A stretch of DNA of 64,000 nt from positions 1 to 64,000 of the forward strand of contig CAMVPA010000009.1 of the NCBI GenBank assembly GCA_947169245.1, in the 5' to 3' direction. The notes beneath the pieces were generated by a model. That model made no database searches, was not told the DNA's origin, and worked only from the letters and a program-made list of their open reading frames with translations. Below, piece after piece: positions 19,801 through 27,562 of the stretch. The translations under genes were made by a program, and so were the position numbers. Each line of letters opens with the position of its first letter. Within the stretch, counting starts at the first letter, position 1. This DNA is from an uncultured Prevotellaceae bacterium (GTDB lineage Bacteria; Bacteroidota; Bacteroidia; Bacteroidales; Bacteroidaceae).

Positions 19801-20975
19801 CCATTGCTATTACCATCAGCACGCCATTGTAGTTTTGTACCATTCTTGTAAGCTTGGGTAATATTAAACACCTTGCCGCTTAATCTGTAATCTTTGGTTC
19901 CCCAATATTGAGATGGGAAACCTTCAGAGTTCTCAGCGGCATCAATAGTAAGTGACGCATCACCCTCTGTCCCAGCCGTGACATCCGCAAACACAGCATA
20001 GTAAGTGACATCGCTCTGCCCCATCGTGGCAGAGGTCACAAAGATGGGGGCAGTATTGGTAGTGCCACTAATAGGAGTTATTACCCAACCCATAAACACC
20101 TTACCATAAATTGCCTCGGGATTAGCAGGGAAAGTGATGGCGGCACCTTCTTCATAATCTGCAGTGGTTGTCGTTCCATTCACAGAAAAGGTTGCCGTAT
20201 GTGTTGCCGTAATAGAAATGGTGAATGATGCAAAGCCTGCATTGTACGTATCATCAGCAGCCTGATTCACAGTAATCGTCTGTGGACTGGGCGTTACTTT
20301 CGTCGGAGTAACGGTAATCGTCTTGTTCGTTTGATCGATAGAAAATGTCGCATACTCATTTTCCGCTATAGTAACAACACCTGTACTTGATGTCGTGTAG
20401 CTAACGGTCTGAGCTGAAGCATTCTTATAGAGATCGAAGCTGAGAGCTATCGGAGCAGTCTCGGCACCCGTTAAGGAAAGGTCATTGGCTATGAGGCCAG
20501 AGCCACCACTTTCAGCAATAGTAAATAACACTTCAATCTTTGATGTTGTGCCAGTGGCGCCACCAACCTTAGTATTAAAATAGCCCCCTCCTACCGTCGT
20601 ACCAGATGACGGTTGAGCGGATGTTCCATAATAAGTAGTAAAACTGCCTGCAGTACTTGTAACAGTGACACTATTTATGCTTCCCAAGTCAGTGCTATTG
20701 TAAATGTATCCAATACTCTTTTGCCACTGCATATTGGAACCATTCTTCATCACTTGATTGGAGGTCCACTTAACCTCATAGGTTTTTGTGTTATCTGTAA
20801 TACAGACAGCATTGGAGGTCTTTTCGTTGTTGTTGGCTGCGTAGCTTGTTGTATTAAAGTCAGACGCATCAATTGTCAACTTATACGTTACTTCTTCCGC
20901 CCACACCGAGCTTACACTCCCCACTATCAGGGCACATAGCAGGAGCAACGATTTAAGAGTAATGATTGTTTTCAT
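16839..20975 (-). CDS. Large secreted protein with repeated bacterial Ig-like domains
   Basis: A 1378-residue exported protein. After a signal peptide (1-26) come two Thr/Ser-rich modules that each contain a Thr-Ser-x-Gln/Lys-W-type repeated pattern, an InlB B-repeat-like stretch (GKVFMGWVITP), a chitobiase C-terminal-like module (KYSYDGETWNDYEGEL), an OB-fold-like module (VYATGIVSEIVTAYSS to GDVVVIHGDLKKYS) and four or more Big_2-like repeats with the pattern WSSSNxxVAxI. The C-terminus has the conserved YDLQGRRVSKP...GLYLVNGKKVVVK motif. No catalytic domain is visible, so it may be an adhesin or surface scaffold. It shares a transcription direction and a 20-base gap with the 59-aa peptide gene downstream. 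Confidence 0.75.
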   Translation of the reverse strand: MKTIITLKSLLLLCALIVGSVSSVWAEEVTYKLTIDASDFNTTSYAANNNEKTSNAVCITDNTKTYEVKWTSNQVMKNGSNMQWQKSIGYIYNSTDLGSINSVTVTSTAGSFTTYYGTSAQPSSGTTVGGGYFNTKVGGATGTTSKIEVLFTIAESGGSGLIANDLSLTGAETAPIALSFDLYKNASAQTVSYTTSSTGVVTIAENEYATFSIDQTNKTITVTPTKVTPSPQTITVNQAADDTYNAGFASFTISITATHTATFSVNGTTTTADYEEGAAITFPANPEAIYGKVFMGWVITPISGTTNTAPIFVTSATMGQSDVTYYAVFADVTAGTEGDASLTIDAAENSEGFPSQYWGTKDYRLSGKVFNITQAYKNGTKLQWRADGNSNGTGTIYNKDALTKIQSIVLTYDDSDINKNFNVKIGDSANPASGTAITPNISGSVYTFDCSTHNKSYFVLTNGTYAGYLASIVINYKSGSPDTYSDYCTTVVAATVARPEIVVADNPFYFSTTAEITCDTQGATIKYSYDGETWNDYEGELTITETKTIYSKAVKGSDESSVASVTATKNLAVPTVTVSGDLTVDLAGEASVEAGTLTAAVEFDDNPVDGATVSWASSNTNIAEINASGVVTIKGTGEVTFTATFAANSDYAEATGSKTVIVTNTKAPGMIGNPYTVAQARAAIDAGTGKTDVYATGIVSEIVTAYSSQHGNITYNISADGKTSSDQLQAYRGMSYNGNDFTSADDIQVGDVVVIHGDLKKYSNIYEFDAGNQLVSLVRKPTPELAWSAEAFEARNGEENLYPTLTNEHSVDVTFSSSNGDVATIANDGTITLVANGETTITASFAGNSDYLAQEVSYTLTVTGFSKEVAGITFAIASYAFVYNDDDYNSFAGQELTNPNNLTVTWSSSNEAVAIVDDGVVVLGKPGQATITATFTGNEDYLEGTASYTISVDKAEAGLSFSETSFRVAPGADFTVPTLNNPNSLEVTWSSSDEEIAIADATSAVIGTTLGTATITASFAGNDYYNEGSANYTIIVSDILAQTWDLSTNSYYWSSEEQVTWKSTNVNMVVDKDGATTNANNYLPTANTSTRFYTKSKLTITPASGYMITSVEFTATTANYASALANSTWTNATASADDKTVTITPTSTDDAKALVAKIGGTCGFTSVTVFYKEAKTTIALNAACTDGNMVYGTYSSTSAFVVPDDIVVSEITLDAEGKLSIEDYASGAVVPANTGVLVSAIEGGDYVVNMTAEVGTSVLGAANRLRPTGAGITAEAMAAADEGCKFFRLTMHNGTDLGFWWGAAEGAAFAVAANKAYLAVPATTTVRSGYTWQDVVTGIDATLSSTESDKVIYDLQGRRVSKPTKGLYLVNGKKVVVK

Positions 20976-21007
20976 AATGTTTGTAAGTTATAGATTTATA
21001 GATGCAG

Positions 21008-21015
21008 CAAAGGTA
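21008..21015 (-). promoter_or_regulatory. -7 box for the Ig-like protein gene
   Basis: The minus strand reads TACCTTTG, 32 bases before the ATG at 20975. Confidence 0.65.
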
Positions 21016-21101
21016 CTACTTTTTGGGCGAACGGCCAAAGGTTTTTCGAAGAAATGACGACGACTTCTTCACTTTTTCCAATAGGAGTGCCAGATAGGAT
21101 T

Positions 21102-21118
21102 AAAACTCCATGAGTTTT
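21102..21118 (-). terminator. Possible weak terminator hairpin
   Basis: The arms aaaactc and gagtttt pair over 7 bases around cat, about 75 bases downstream of the phosphoesterase stop codon. The stem is AT-rich, so termination is only a possibility. The rest of this 216-base spacer holds the promoter of the next gene and nothing else I recognise. Confidence 0.35.
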
Positions 21119-21191
21119 GGAAAATACTCCATGACTTTCGCGCAAAAGTCAGCGCCTTTTGCTTTTGTTGTTGTTCAACGGTTTTCACTTC

Positions 21192-23087
21192 TCACCGCAC
21201 AACCTTCACGGCCTGCGACTGACCATGAGGACGGACAATGTAGAGGCCGTGGCGGGAGGACGAGGGGCGACTGGAGGACTGAGGAGCGAGACGGCGACCC
21301 TGAAGGTCGTAGACGTCGTAGGACTCGACATGGACGTCCTTCAGCTGCACGCCGCGGACGGCCGAGGGCACGGACACCTTGCGGTATGAGATGTAGGGTG
21401 CCAGCTGCTTGTTTACTGTGATACCATTGATGGTGCCCGAGCGGTTGTAGTTCTTCATGTGGAGCTCAACGCGGTCGGTGTAGACATAGACCATGAGAGC
21501 CTGGACGATGTTGGGCGTCTCGACGGGCATGTCGCCGGGATCGATGGTGTTATAGTAGTAGCGCATGGAGCCCATGAAGGCGGAGAAGAAGCTGGGGGCG
21601 GCATACTCGATGACGGCGGGCTCCAGCTGCCACAGCGCCTTGGTCTGAGAGGCGGCCACCTTGATCTTGCCACCGTTGTCGGTCACGCTCAACCCCACCA
21701 GTCGGTTGCTGTTGGTTGTGGGATAGCCCTGATTGGTCACGGCATAGAGTTTGGAACGATCCTTGGCGTTCTCGGCCACAATCAGGTAGGTGTCGTCAAT
21801 GCCTGGCTCGGCCACCCGTTCGGCCTCGATGCCGGTATTGTCTTGCTTGGTTACCTTATAGAAATAGGTAGGGTACTTGTTGGCATTGGCCGAGAAACGG
21901 CCTTCGGAACTGGAAATCATGTAGTTGCCGTTGGCTTCGGAGCCGCTGCCGCTCACCTTCAGGGCAAAGGCGGCCTCGGTGCCGTCGTAGGGCTCGATGG
22001 TGGTAACGGTGGGATCTGTGACCATACCCAGATTGCGGGGATTGAAACCCAAATACTCGCCCGACTGCTGACTGCGCACGTAATACTGTGGATCGCGCTG
22101 GTGCGGGTCCTGGTCGGCCTCGTCGTTCTCAGGGTCCTGAGTGGCACCGTCGACGTGGGTGCCGTCGGTGGTGGCAATCACATTGCCGTCCATATCGTAG
22201 TGGGTGACGCGCTGCGACGTCTTGCGACGGGTGTAGGCTTTGTCGCCGCCGTGGTCGTGGCCGTAGAGCATGATGAGGTTGGGATACTTGCTAAGCGTCT
22301 GCTTCAACAGCTTCTCGCCGGGCGAAGAAGCGATGCCCTTCGAGGGCTCGCGGATGCTGTTGCTGTCGCTGAAGGGCACGTGGAGGGCAAAGAAGACGGT
22401 CTTATCGGGGTCGTCAGCATAGATCTCGGCCAGCTTGTCGGCCACCCACTGCACCGATTCCTCAGAGTAGACGTAGTCCCAGGCACTCTTGAAGAAGTGC
22501 TTGCCGCAGTTAAGGATGACGAAGTCGAAGCCGTTGATGACGTAGTGGAAGGCAGCCAGCAGACGCATGGTGCCCAGACTGCCGTTGTCAGCATCCTCGT
22601 AGAAAGCCTCGTCGGCGGTCAGTTCGCCAATGTCGTCCTTCATGGGGAAGGTATAGTAGTCGCCTGCGTTGTAGGGCTTCGGGATGTTGTCCCAGTTGGC
22701 CACCTCGTAGTCGTGGTTGCCGGTGACGTAGATGACGGGCGTCGACGTGGTGGTGGGGAAGGCACGGCGCGTATATTGGGCAATGAGCTTGCGCACCTGG
22801 CGCCAGTTGGCCACAGGGATTGTGGCGTCGCTGGTGCAGTCGCCGCCAAGCAGCATGACGTCGATTTGCTCGGTTTTCTTCAGCTGCGTGAGCGTCTTGA
22901 GGAACGAGCCGCGCAGGGCAATGTCGCTGAGGTTGGTACAGTCGATGAGCGAGCGCTCGGTGTGGATGTCGGAGATACAGGCCAGCGTGAGCAACGGCTT
23001 CTCTGGGTCGTCGCCAGTGGTTTGTGCCTGGGTGGTGACAGTCAGCATCAGTGAGGCTGTCAGCAGGAGAATGAGTTTTCGGAGCAT
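21192..23087 (-). CDS. Secreted calcineurin-like metallophosphoesterase
   Basis: A 631-residue exported protein with signal peptide (1-22). The two-metal phosphoesterase signature is complete: SDIH (Asp40, His42), LGGDCTSD, VTGNHDYE, FALHVPF and YGHDHGG. The C-terminal third is a beta-rich region without a recognised fold, ending in a YDLQGRRLAP...GLYIV...VKVVR version of the C-terminal motif seen in three other secreted proteins here, but split by a Ser/Arg/Pro-rich insert. It may hydrolyse phosphate esters outside the cytoplasm; the substrate is unknown. An A-rich leader precedes the start codon. A near-consensus -7 box TAACCTTG lies at 23111-23118 on the minus strand. Confidence 0.85.
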   Translation of the reverse strand: MLRKLILLLTASLMLTVTTQAQTTGDDPEKPLLTLACISDIHTERSLIDCTNLSDIALRGSFLKTLTQLKKTEQIDVMLLGGDCTSDATIPVANWRQVRKLIAQYTRRAFPTTTSTPVIYVTGNHDYEVANWDNIPKPYNAGDYYTFPMKDDIGELTADEAFYEDADNGSLGTMRLLAAFHYVINGFDFVILNCGKHFFKSAWDYVYSEESVQWVADKLAEIYADDPDKTVFFALHVPFSDSNSIREPSKGIASSPGEKLLKQTLSKYPNLIMLYGHDHGGDKAYTRRKTSQRVTHYDMDGNVIATTDGTHVDGATQDPENDEADQDPHQRDPQYYVRSQQSGEYLGFNPRNLGMVTDPTVTTIEPYDGTEAAFALKVSGSGSEANGNYMISSSEGRFSANANKYPTYFYKVTKQDNTGIEAERVAEPGIDDTYLIVAENAKDRSKLYAVTNQGYPTTNSNRLVGLSVTDNGGKIKVAASQTKALWQLEPAVIEYAAPSFFSAFMGSMRYYYNTIDPGDMPVETPNIVQALMVYVYTDRVELHMKNYNRSGTINGITVNKQLAPYISYRKVSVPSAVRGVQLKDVHVESYDVYDLQGRRLAPQSSSRPSSSRHGLYIVRPHGQSQAVKVVR

Positions 23088-23110
23088 AGTTTTTTTTTTT
23101 TTCGGGGGTA

Positions 23111-23186
23111 CAAGGTTAGTTCGAAGTGCGAGGTGCGAGGTTAGTGATGAGTGGTGAGTGATGAGAGGTTAGTGGTGAGAGGTCAT
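23111..23186. repeat. Direct-repeat spacer (gaggtgcgagg and gtggtgag units)
   Basis: The spacer between the phosphoesterase and glycosyltransferase genes is made of gaagtgcgaggtgcgaggtt followed by repeats of gtgatgagtggtgag and gatgagaggttagtg. The first unit type recurs inside hemW (33757-33797); the second type recurs at 6541-6580, 25163-25215, 34769-34838 and 42787-42807. It reaches to the glycosyltransferase stop codon. Confidence 0.75.
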
Positions 23187-24205
23187 TGGGGCAAGTCGGA
23201 GAAGAAGTGGCGCCCACGGACGTAGTACTGCCAGAGCAGGGAGAAGGAACGGCGCTCGGGAACAGACGACTGCTGGCGCGAGGCCTGGATGGACTGGCGG
23301 TCGGCTTCGAACTGGTGGCGCCAGCGTCGGAAGGCACGACGAGCGCGATAGACGGCGAGGAAGTCGCCGAGGTTGCGCTTCAGGAGCAGCATCTCCCAAG
23401 CAGCCAGGTAGTCGAGCGCCCAGCGCCAGCGCATGACGTGGCGCAGCTCACTGTCAGGCAGGCACTTATAGAGCATGGTTAAATTATTACGGAAGTTAAG
23501 GAACGTCTTCATGGGGTTCGACTTTGGCAGGGTGCCGCCGCCGACATGGTAGACGTGGCTCTGGGGCAGACAGACCACACGACGACCGCGAATGCGCAGA
23601 CGCCAGCAGAGGTCTATCTCCTCGTTGTGGGCAAAGAAGCGGCCGTCGAGACCGCCACAGGCCCAGTAGTCGCAGGCACGAATCATGAGGGCTGCACCCG
23701 TAGCCCAGAGGATGTCTGCCACGTCGTCGTACTGACCGCCGTCGTGCTCGACGGTGTCGAAGATGCGGCCGCGGCAGAAGGGGTAGCCGTAGCGGTCGAG
23801 GTATCCCCCACTCGCCCCCGCATACTCGAACGCCACCTTATTATATATAGAGAGCAGCTTGGGCTGGCAGGCGGCCACGTCCTGATGGGTGTCCATGAAC
23901 CGGATGAGCGGCGACAGCCAGTGAGGCGTCACCTCGATGTCGCTGTTGAGCAGCAGGTAGTACTCGGCATCGACCTGACGCAGCGCCTTATTATAGCCCT
24001 CGGCGAATCCCCAGTTCTTGTCGAGCACGATGAGCTGCACCTCGGGGAAGTCGCGCCGTAGCAGCTCAAGCGAATCGTCGGTCGAGGCGTTATCGGCCAC
24101 GTAGACGGTAGCCTCCCCACGCGAGTACTCAAGTACCGTGGGCAAGTATTGGCGCATCATCGCCGCGCCGTTCCAGTTCAGTATGACTATTGCCAATTTC
24201 TCCAT
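23183..24205 (-). CDS. GT2 family glycosyltransferase
   Basis: A 340-residue cytoplasmic or membrane-associated inverting glycosyltransferase. The N-terminus AIVILNWNG, the segment VADNASTDDSLELL and the metal-binding LLLNSDIEV are typical of GT2 enzymes of the rhamnosyltransferase type. DILWATGAALMIR and FFAHNEEIDLCWRLR mark the acceptor side and a probable catalytic Asp/Glu. A basic C-terminal tail follows. It probably adds a sugar to a surface polysaccharide or LPS. It starts 22 bases after mtaB in the same direction, so the two are likely cotranscribed, though functionally unrelated. Confidence 0.88.
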   Translation of the reverse strand: MEKLAIVILNWNGAAMMRQYLPTVLEYSRGEATVYVADNASTDDSLELLRRDFPEVQLIVLDKNWGFAEGYNKALRQVDAEYYLLLNSDIEVTPHWLSPLIRFMDTHQDVAACQPKLLSIYNKVAFEYAGASGGYLDRYGYPFCRGRIFDTVEHDGGQYDDVADILWATGAALMIRACDYWACGGLDGRFFAHNEEIDLCWRLRIRGRRVVCLPQSHVYHVGGGTLPKSNPMKTFLNFRNNLTMLYKCLPDSELRHVMRWRWALDYLAAWEMLLLKRNLGDFLAVYRARRAFRRWRHQFEADRQSIQASRQQSSVPERRSFSLLWQYYVRGRHFFSDLPQ

Positions 24206-24227
24206 TTGCCAAATGAGTAATTAGTAA

Positions 24228-25577
24228 TTAGAAATGCGAAGCGAAAAGCGCCGTCTTGTCGCGGTTGAAGTCACCAAGACTGACTGTGATGAGTTGGTTG
24301 TCGTACTCGGGACGAGCCTCCTGGGGCGGCAACTCCACACGAATATAGTTAGGGGTAAAGCCGTGCATGGCTCGCCCGCGGGTGGCCTTCTCGAAAAGAA
24401 CTTCGGCCGTCTGGCCAATGTGGCGGGCGTAGAAGGCCTCGGTCTTCTGGTCGCTGAGCTCCAGCAACCGGCGAGAGCGCAGTTTCTTCTCCTTGTCGGG
24501 CACGACGTAGTCAATTTTCAGTGCCGACGTTCCAGGACGTTCGCTATAAGGGAAGACGTGGAGCTGCGTGACGTCGAGGGCGCTCAGGAACTCGTAGGTC
24601 TCCTCGAAGCACTCGGGCGTCTCACCGCGGCAGCCCACCATCACGTCGACACCGATGAAGGCATCGGGCATCACCGCCTTGATGCGACTAATCTTGTCGG
24701 CAAAGAGCTGACGGTCGTAGTGGCGGTGCATCAGCCGCAGCACGGTGTCGCTGCCACTCTGCAGGGGAATGTGGAAATGGGGCATGAACGCACGGCTCTG
24801 AGCGCAGAAGTCGATGAGCTCGTCGCTCAGCAGGTCGGGCTCCAACGAGCTGATGCGGTAGCGGCGGATACCCTCGACAGTGTCGAGCGCACGCACCAGG
24901 TCGATGAAGCGTTCGCCGGTGGTCTTGCCGAAGTCGCCGATGTTGACACCCGTCAGCACAATCTCCTTGCCGCCCTCGACAGCCGCCTCGCGGACCTGTG
25001 CCACCAGCGACTCGATGGAGGGGTTGCGACTAAAGCCGCGGGCGTAGGGAATAGTACAATAGGTACAGAAGTAGTCGCAGCCGTCCTGCACCTTCAGGAA
25101 GTAGCGCGTGCGGTTGCCGCGCGAGCATGAGGGCGCAAACGAGCGAATGTCCTTTGTCTTCTGGTAGAAAACATTTCTCTCACCTCTCACCTCAAGCTTC
25201 TCACCTCTATTAATCCAGGCTTCTGAAAGAAACTGGATGAGATTCGCCTTCTCGTCGGAACCCAGCACGAGGTCGACGCCATCGATCTTGGCAATGCGCT
25301 CAGGATCGAGCTGAGCATAACAGCCCGTCACAACGACGAAGGCACCCGGATGCTGGCGCACCATGCGGTGGATGGCCTGACGACACTTATGGTCGGCCAC
25401 GTCGGTGACCGAACAGGTATTGATAAGACAAATGTCGGCCTGCTCACCCTTCTTCGCCGTCACCACACCCATCTGCTCGAGCAGCTTGCCAAAGGTGGAC
25501 GTCTCCGAAAAGTTGAGCTTGCAACCAAGAGTGAAATAGGCCGCTTTCTTGCCCTGAAAAGCCGAAGTATCAATCAT
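24228..25577 (-). CDS. mtaB: tRNA threonylcarbamoyladenosine methylthiotransferase
   Basis: A 449-residue radical SAM enzyme that adds the methylthio group to t6A37 of tRNA. The MTTase domain has Cys19 (TLGCKLN), Cys55 (NTCSVT) and Cys86 (VTGCYAQ) for one iron-sulfur cluster; the radical SAM motif is CDYFCTYC; a TRAM-like tail ends the protein. The N-terminal Gly-Cys-Lys-x-Asn sequence is the mtaB rather than miaB or rimO form. I chose the ATG at 25577 because an upstream ATG lies before the promoter box at 25606-25613. Nt 25163-25215 encode an insert (EKLEVRGERN) made of the gtgagaggtgag repeat, between the MTTase and radical SAM domains. The glycosyltransferase gene follows. Confidence 0.93.
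   Translation of the reverse strand: MIDTSAFQGKKAAYFTLGCKLNFSETSTFGKLLEQMGVVTAKKGEQADICLINTCSVTDVADHKCRQAIHRMVRQHPGAFVVVTGCYAQLDPERIAKIDGVDLVLGSDEKANLIQFLSEAWINRGEKLEVRGERNVFYQKTKDIRSFAPSCSRGNRTRYFLKVQDGCDYFCTYCTIPYARGFSRNPSIESLVAQVREAAVEGGKEIVLTGVNIGDFGKTTGERFIDLVRALDTVEGIRRYRISSLEPDLLSDELIDFCAQSRAFMPHFHIPLQSGSDTVLRLMHRHYDRQLFADKISRIKAVMPDAFIGVDVMVGCRGETPECFEETYEFLSALDVTQLHVFPYSERPGTSALKIDYVVPDKEKKLRSRRLLELSDQKTEAFYARHIGQTAEVLFEKATRGRAMHGFTPNYIRVELPPQEARPEYDNQLITVSLGDFNRDKTALFASHF
25163..25215 (-). repeat. gtgagaggtgag repeat insert inside mtaB
   Basis: Units of the same gtgagaggtgag repeat that forms the spacer at 34769-34838 occur here in frame and encode a charged EKLEVRGER stretch. It sits in the linker between two conserved domains. 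Confidence 0.65.
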
Positions 25578-25605
25578 ACATCTAACAGGTCTTTGTTTAC
25601 GCCCA

Positions 25606-25613
25606 CAAAGATA
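25606..25613 (-). promoter_or_regulatory. -7 box for mtaB
   Basis: The minus strand reads TATCTTTG, 28 bases before the chosen ATG. Confidence 0.7.
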
Positions 25614-25758
25614 CAACTTTTTTCCCGATTTTCGTAGTTTTTCACTAATATTCTCACAGTCTTGCAAAACGAAGCGTTTTTTAACATTTCACAAACCGCT
25701 GATATACAGCACTTTGCGAAAAAGTTACAAAAACAGCCTAAAAAAAAACAAAAAAAAC

Positions 25759-25790
25759 GATACGTCGTATCAAAAAAATGCCTACCTTTG
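25759..25790 (+). promoter_or_regulatory. Promoter with overlapping palindrome for a small lipoprotein
   Basis: The -7 box TACCTTTG is at 25783-25790. A perfect palindrome, gatacgtcgtatc, is at 25759-25771, exactly where the -33 contacts would fall, flanked by A-tracts. This placement suggests an operator, but no regulator is known from the sequence. Confidence 0.55.
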
Positions 25791-25842
25791 CATCGTTTTA
25801 ATAAACAAATGATTGTTTTACAGATTTAAAAAGCTTAGAAAA

Positions 25843-26028
25843 ATGAAGAAATTGGTATTTATGTTCGTAGCTGTTGCAGCTATCTCTTTCGCTTCGTGTG
25901 GTAACAAGACCGAGCAGGCTGCTCCCGTCGACACCGACTCTATCGAGGCTGTTGACAGCGCCGCTGAGGACACTCTGGCCGCTGACAGCGTTGAGGCTCC
26001 CGCCGACTCTGCTGCTGTTGCTGAGTAA
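25843..26028 (+). CDS. Small acidic lipoprotein
   Basis: A 61-residue predicted lipoprotein: MKKLVFMFVAVAAISFASC gives a signal peptide with Cys19 as the lipid site. The mature part is almost entirely Asp, Glu, Ala, Ser and Val (DTDSIEAVDSAAEDTL), low-complexity and highly acidic. I preferred the start at 25843 over an upstream ATG because it gives a normal lipoprotein signal. It has its own promoter and a strong terminator, so it forms a monocistronic unit, and such genes are often highly expressed. The function is unknown. Confidence 0.8.
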   Translation: MKKLVFMFVAVAAISFASCGNKTEQAAPVDTDSIEAVDSAAEDTLAADSVEAPADSAAVAE

Positions 26029-26060
26029 TCAAATCACTCAACGAACAAAATGAGAGAAAC

Positions 26061-26090
26061 GCCGCTGGACGATAGTCCGGCGGTTTTTTT
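26061..26090 (+). terminator. Intrinsic terminator of the small lipoprotein gene
   Basis: ccgctggac pairs with gtccggcgg (one G-T pair) around gata, followed by seven T residues. Confidence 0.85.
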
Positions 26091-26114
26091 ATTCGCCATC
26101 CGACACACACCATA

Positions 26115-26144
26115 AAAATCCCAGTGGCAAGCCACCGGGATTTT
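26115..26144 (-). terminator. Terminator of the rpsF-rpsR-rplI operon
   Basis: aaaatccc pairs with gggatttt and gtggc with gccac around aa, with one internal mismatch. The A/T-flanked stem can act on either strand; it lies 71 bases after the rplI stop codon. Confidence 0.75.
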
Positions 26145-26215
26145 AATGTTCTAATAAATAATAATTGCCTTACAGCAGTTAATAATTATTTGTTAATGTT
26201 TGATATAGATTCTTT

Positions 26216-26812
26216 TTACTCAGCAGCGGGAGCCTCTTCAGCCTCCTCAGCTACGGGAGCCTCCTCGACGGCCTCCTCAGCCTCAGCGGCAGCAGCAGCT
26301 GCAGCAGCCTTAGCGTCGGCAGCGTCGCGGATAGCCTGCTCGGCATCGGCAGCAGCCTTCAGCTCGGCAGCATTCTCAGCAACAACCTTCACAGGAACCT
26401 CGACGACGACCTCCTTGTGGAAGTGTACAAGAGCCACGTAGTCGCCAATCTTCTTGGCATCCTTCATGGTGATAATCTTGCGGTCGATCTCCTTACCCTG
26501 CTGTGCGAGGGCCTCTGCAACCTGGGCTGCACCTACAGAACCGTAGAGCTGACCAGTAGCACTGACCTTAGCAGCAATCTCGAGAACTACGCCGTTGAGC
26601 ATAGCAGCCTTCTCCTCAGCGGCAGCCTTCTGGGCGGCCAGCTTGTGGGCCTGCTGCTTCAGGTTCTCAGCGAGAATCTTCTTAGCTGAGGGCGAAGCGA
26701 TAACACCCTTACCCTGAGGGATGAGGTAGTTACGGCCATAGCCCGACTTCACGTTTACAATATCGTTCTTAAATCCCAGACCGATAATATCTTCTTTCAG
26801 TATAATCTCCAT
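26216..26812 (-). CDS. rplI: 50S ribosomal protein L9 with long Ala/Glu tail
   Basis: A 198-residue L9. The N-terminal MEIILKEDIIGLGFKNDIV and GYGRNYLIPQGKGV and the C-terminal domain up to about residue 145 match the family. The usual length is about 150, so the last 45-50 residues are an extra tail, rich in Ala and Glu (AEAEEAVEEAPVAEEAEE). The gene is last in rpsF-rpsR-rplI and is followed by a hairpin terminator. The tail is likely disordered; its role is unknown. Confidence 0.97.
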   Translation of the reverse strand: MEIILKEDIIGLGFKNDIVNVKSGYGRNYLIPQGKGVIASPSAKKILAENLKQQAHKLAAQKAAAEEKAAMLNGVVLEIAAKVSATGQLYGSVGAAQVAEALAQQGKEIDRKIITMKDAKKIGDYVALVHFHKEVVVEVPVKVVAENAAELKAAADAEQAIRDAADAKAAAAAAAAEAEEAVEEAPVAEEAEEAPAAE

Positions 26813-26833
26813 AATGCGTTGTCTCCTTAAAGT

Positions 26834-27100
26834 TTACTTCATCATGTCAGTTACGTAAGGCAGCAGCGCAATCTGGCGGGCACGCTTAACGGCCTGAGCC
26901 ACGCGGCGCTGATACTTCAGAGAGGTACCTGTGATACGGCGGGGAAGAATCTTACCCTGCTCGTTCAGGAACTTCTTCAGGAACTCGGGATCCTTGTAGT
27001 CGATGTACTTGATACCGCTCTTCTTGAAACGGCAATACTTCTTCTTCTTTGTGTCGATAGAAGGAGCTGTCAAATAACGGATTTCACTCTGTTCTGCCAT
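26834..27100 (-). CDS. rpsR: 30S ribosomal protein S18
   Basis: An 88-residue S18 with [18 protein letters not shown] and the conserved [20 protein letters not shown] core that binds 16S rRNA next to S6. It lies between rpsF (3-base gap) and rplI (21-base gap). The length is normal for Bacteroidetes. Confidence 0.98.
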   Translation of the reverse strand: MAEQSEIRYLTAPSIDTKKKKYCRFKKSGIKYIDYKDPEFLKKFLNEQGKILPRRITGTSLKYQRRVAQAVKRARQIALLPYVTDMMK

Positions 27101-27103
27101 AGT

Positions 27104-27448
27104 TTAAGCCTCCTCTTTTTTACCAAGCTTTGCGCGACGCTTCTCGGCGTACTCTGCGGCATACTTGTCAAGTTTAACAGTCTGGAAACGAATCACCTTC
27201 TCGTCACGACGATAGGCAGTCTCCAATGTCTTAATCACTTCTGGCTCAGCCTTGAACTCTATCAGGCAGTAGAAACCTGTAGACTTCTTCTGAATAGCAT
27301 AAGCCATCTTCTTCAATCCCCAGGCCTCTTCGCTCAGAATCTCTGCACCCTTATCGGTGAGAACCTTCTTGAATTTTGCGGCCGTTTCCTTCATCTGATC
27401 ATCAGACAAAACGGGAGTTAAAATGAAAACGGTTTCGTATTGATTCAT
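27104..27448 (-). CDS. rpsF: 30S ribosomal protein S6
   Basis: A 114-residue S6: [18 protein letters not shown] at the N-terminus and the segment [15 protein letters not shown], then a Lys/Arg-rich C-terminus. It is the first gene of the operon. In many bacteria S6:S18 binds the leader of this operon; I could not identify such a fold in the short leader here. Confidence 0.98.
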   Translation of the reverse strand: MNQYETVFILTPVLSDDQMKETAAKFKKVLTDKGAEILSEEAWGLKKMAYAIQKKSTGFYCLIEFKAEPEVIKTLETAYRRDEKVIRFQTVKLDKYAAEYAEKRRAKLGKKEEA

Positions 27449-27494
27449 ACTACGTTAAATAATTAATAATGTATTGTTTTGCTTAAAGCGGGTG

Positions 27495-27502
27495 CAAAGG
27501 TA
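27495..27502 (-). promoter_or_regulatory. -7 box for rpsF-rpsR-rplI
   Basis: The minus strand reads TACCTTTG, 46 bases before the rpsF ATG. A gagaggcaagaggtaag repeat lies just upstream. Confidence 0.7.
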
Positions 27503-27562
27503 CTGATTTTTTCTGAGAGGCAAGAGGTAAGAGGTAAGCGGCGAGTGTTTTTTTAATATTAT

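Noticed and set aside
21459..23054. 531-codon open frame on the plus strand
   Set aside because: Antisense to the metallophosphoesterase; Val/Gly/His-rich, with no recognisable features.
25578..25667. 30-codon N-terminal extension of MtaB
   Set aside because: It spans the -7 box at 25606-25613 and does not resemble MTTase N-termini.
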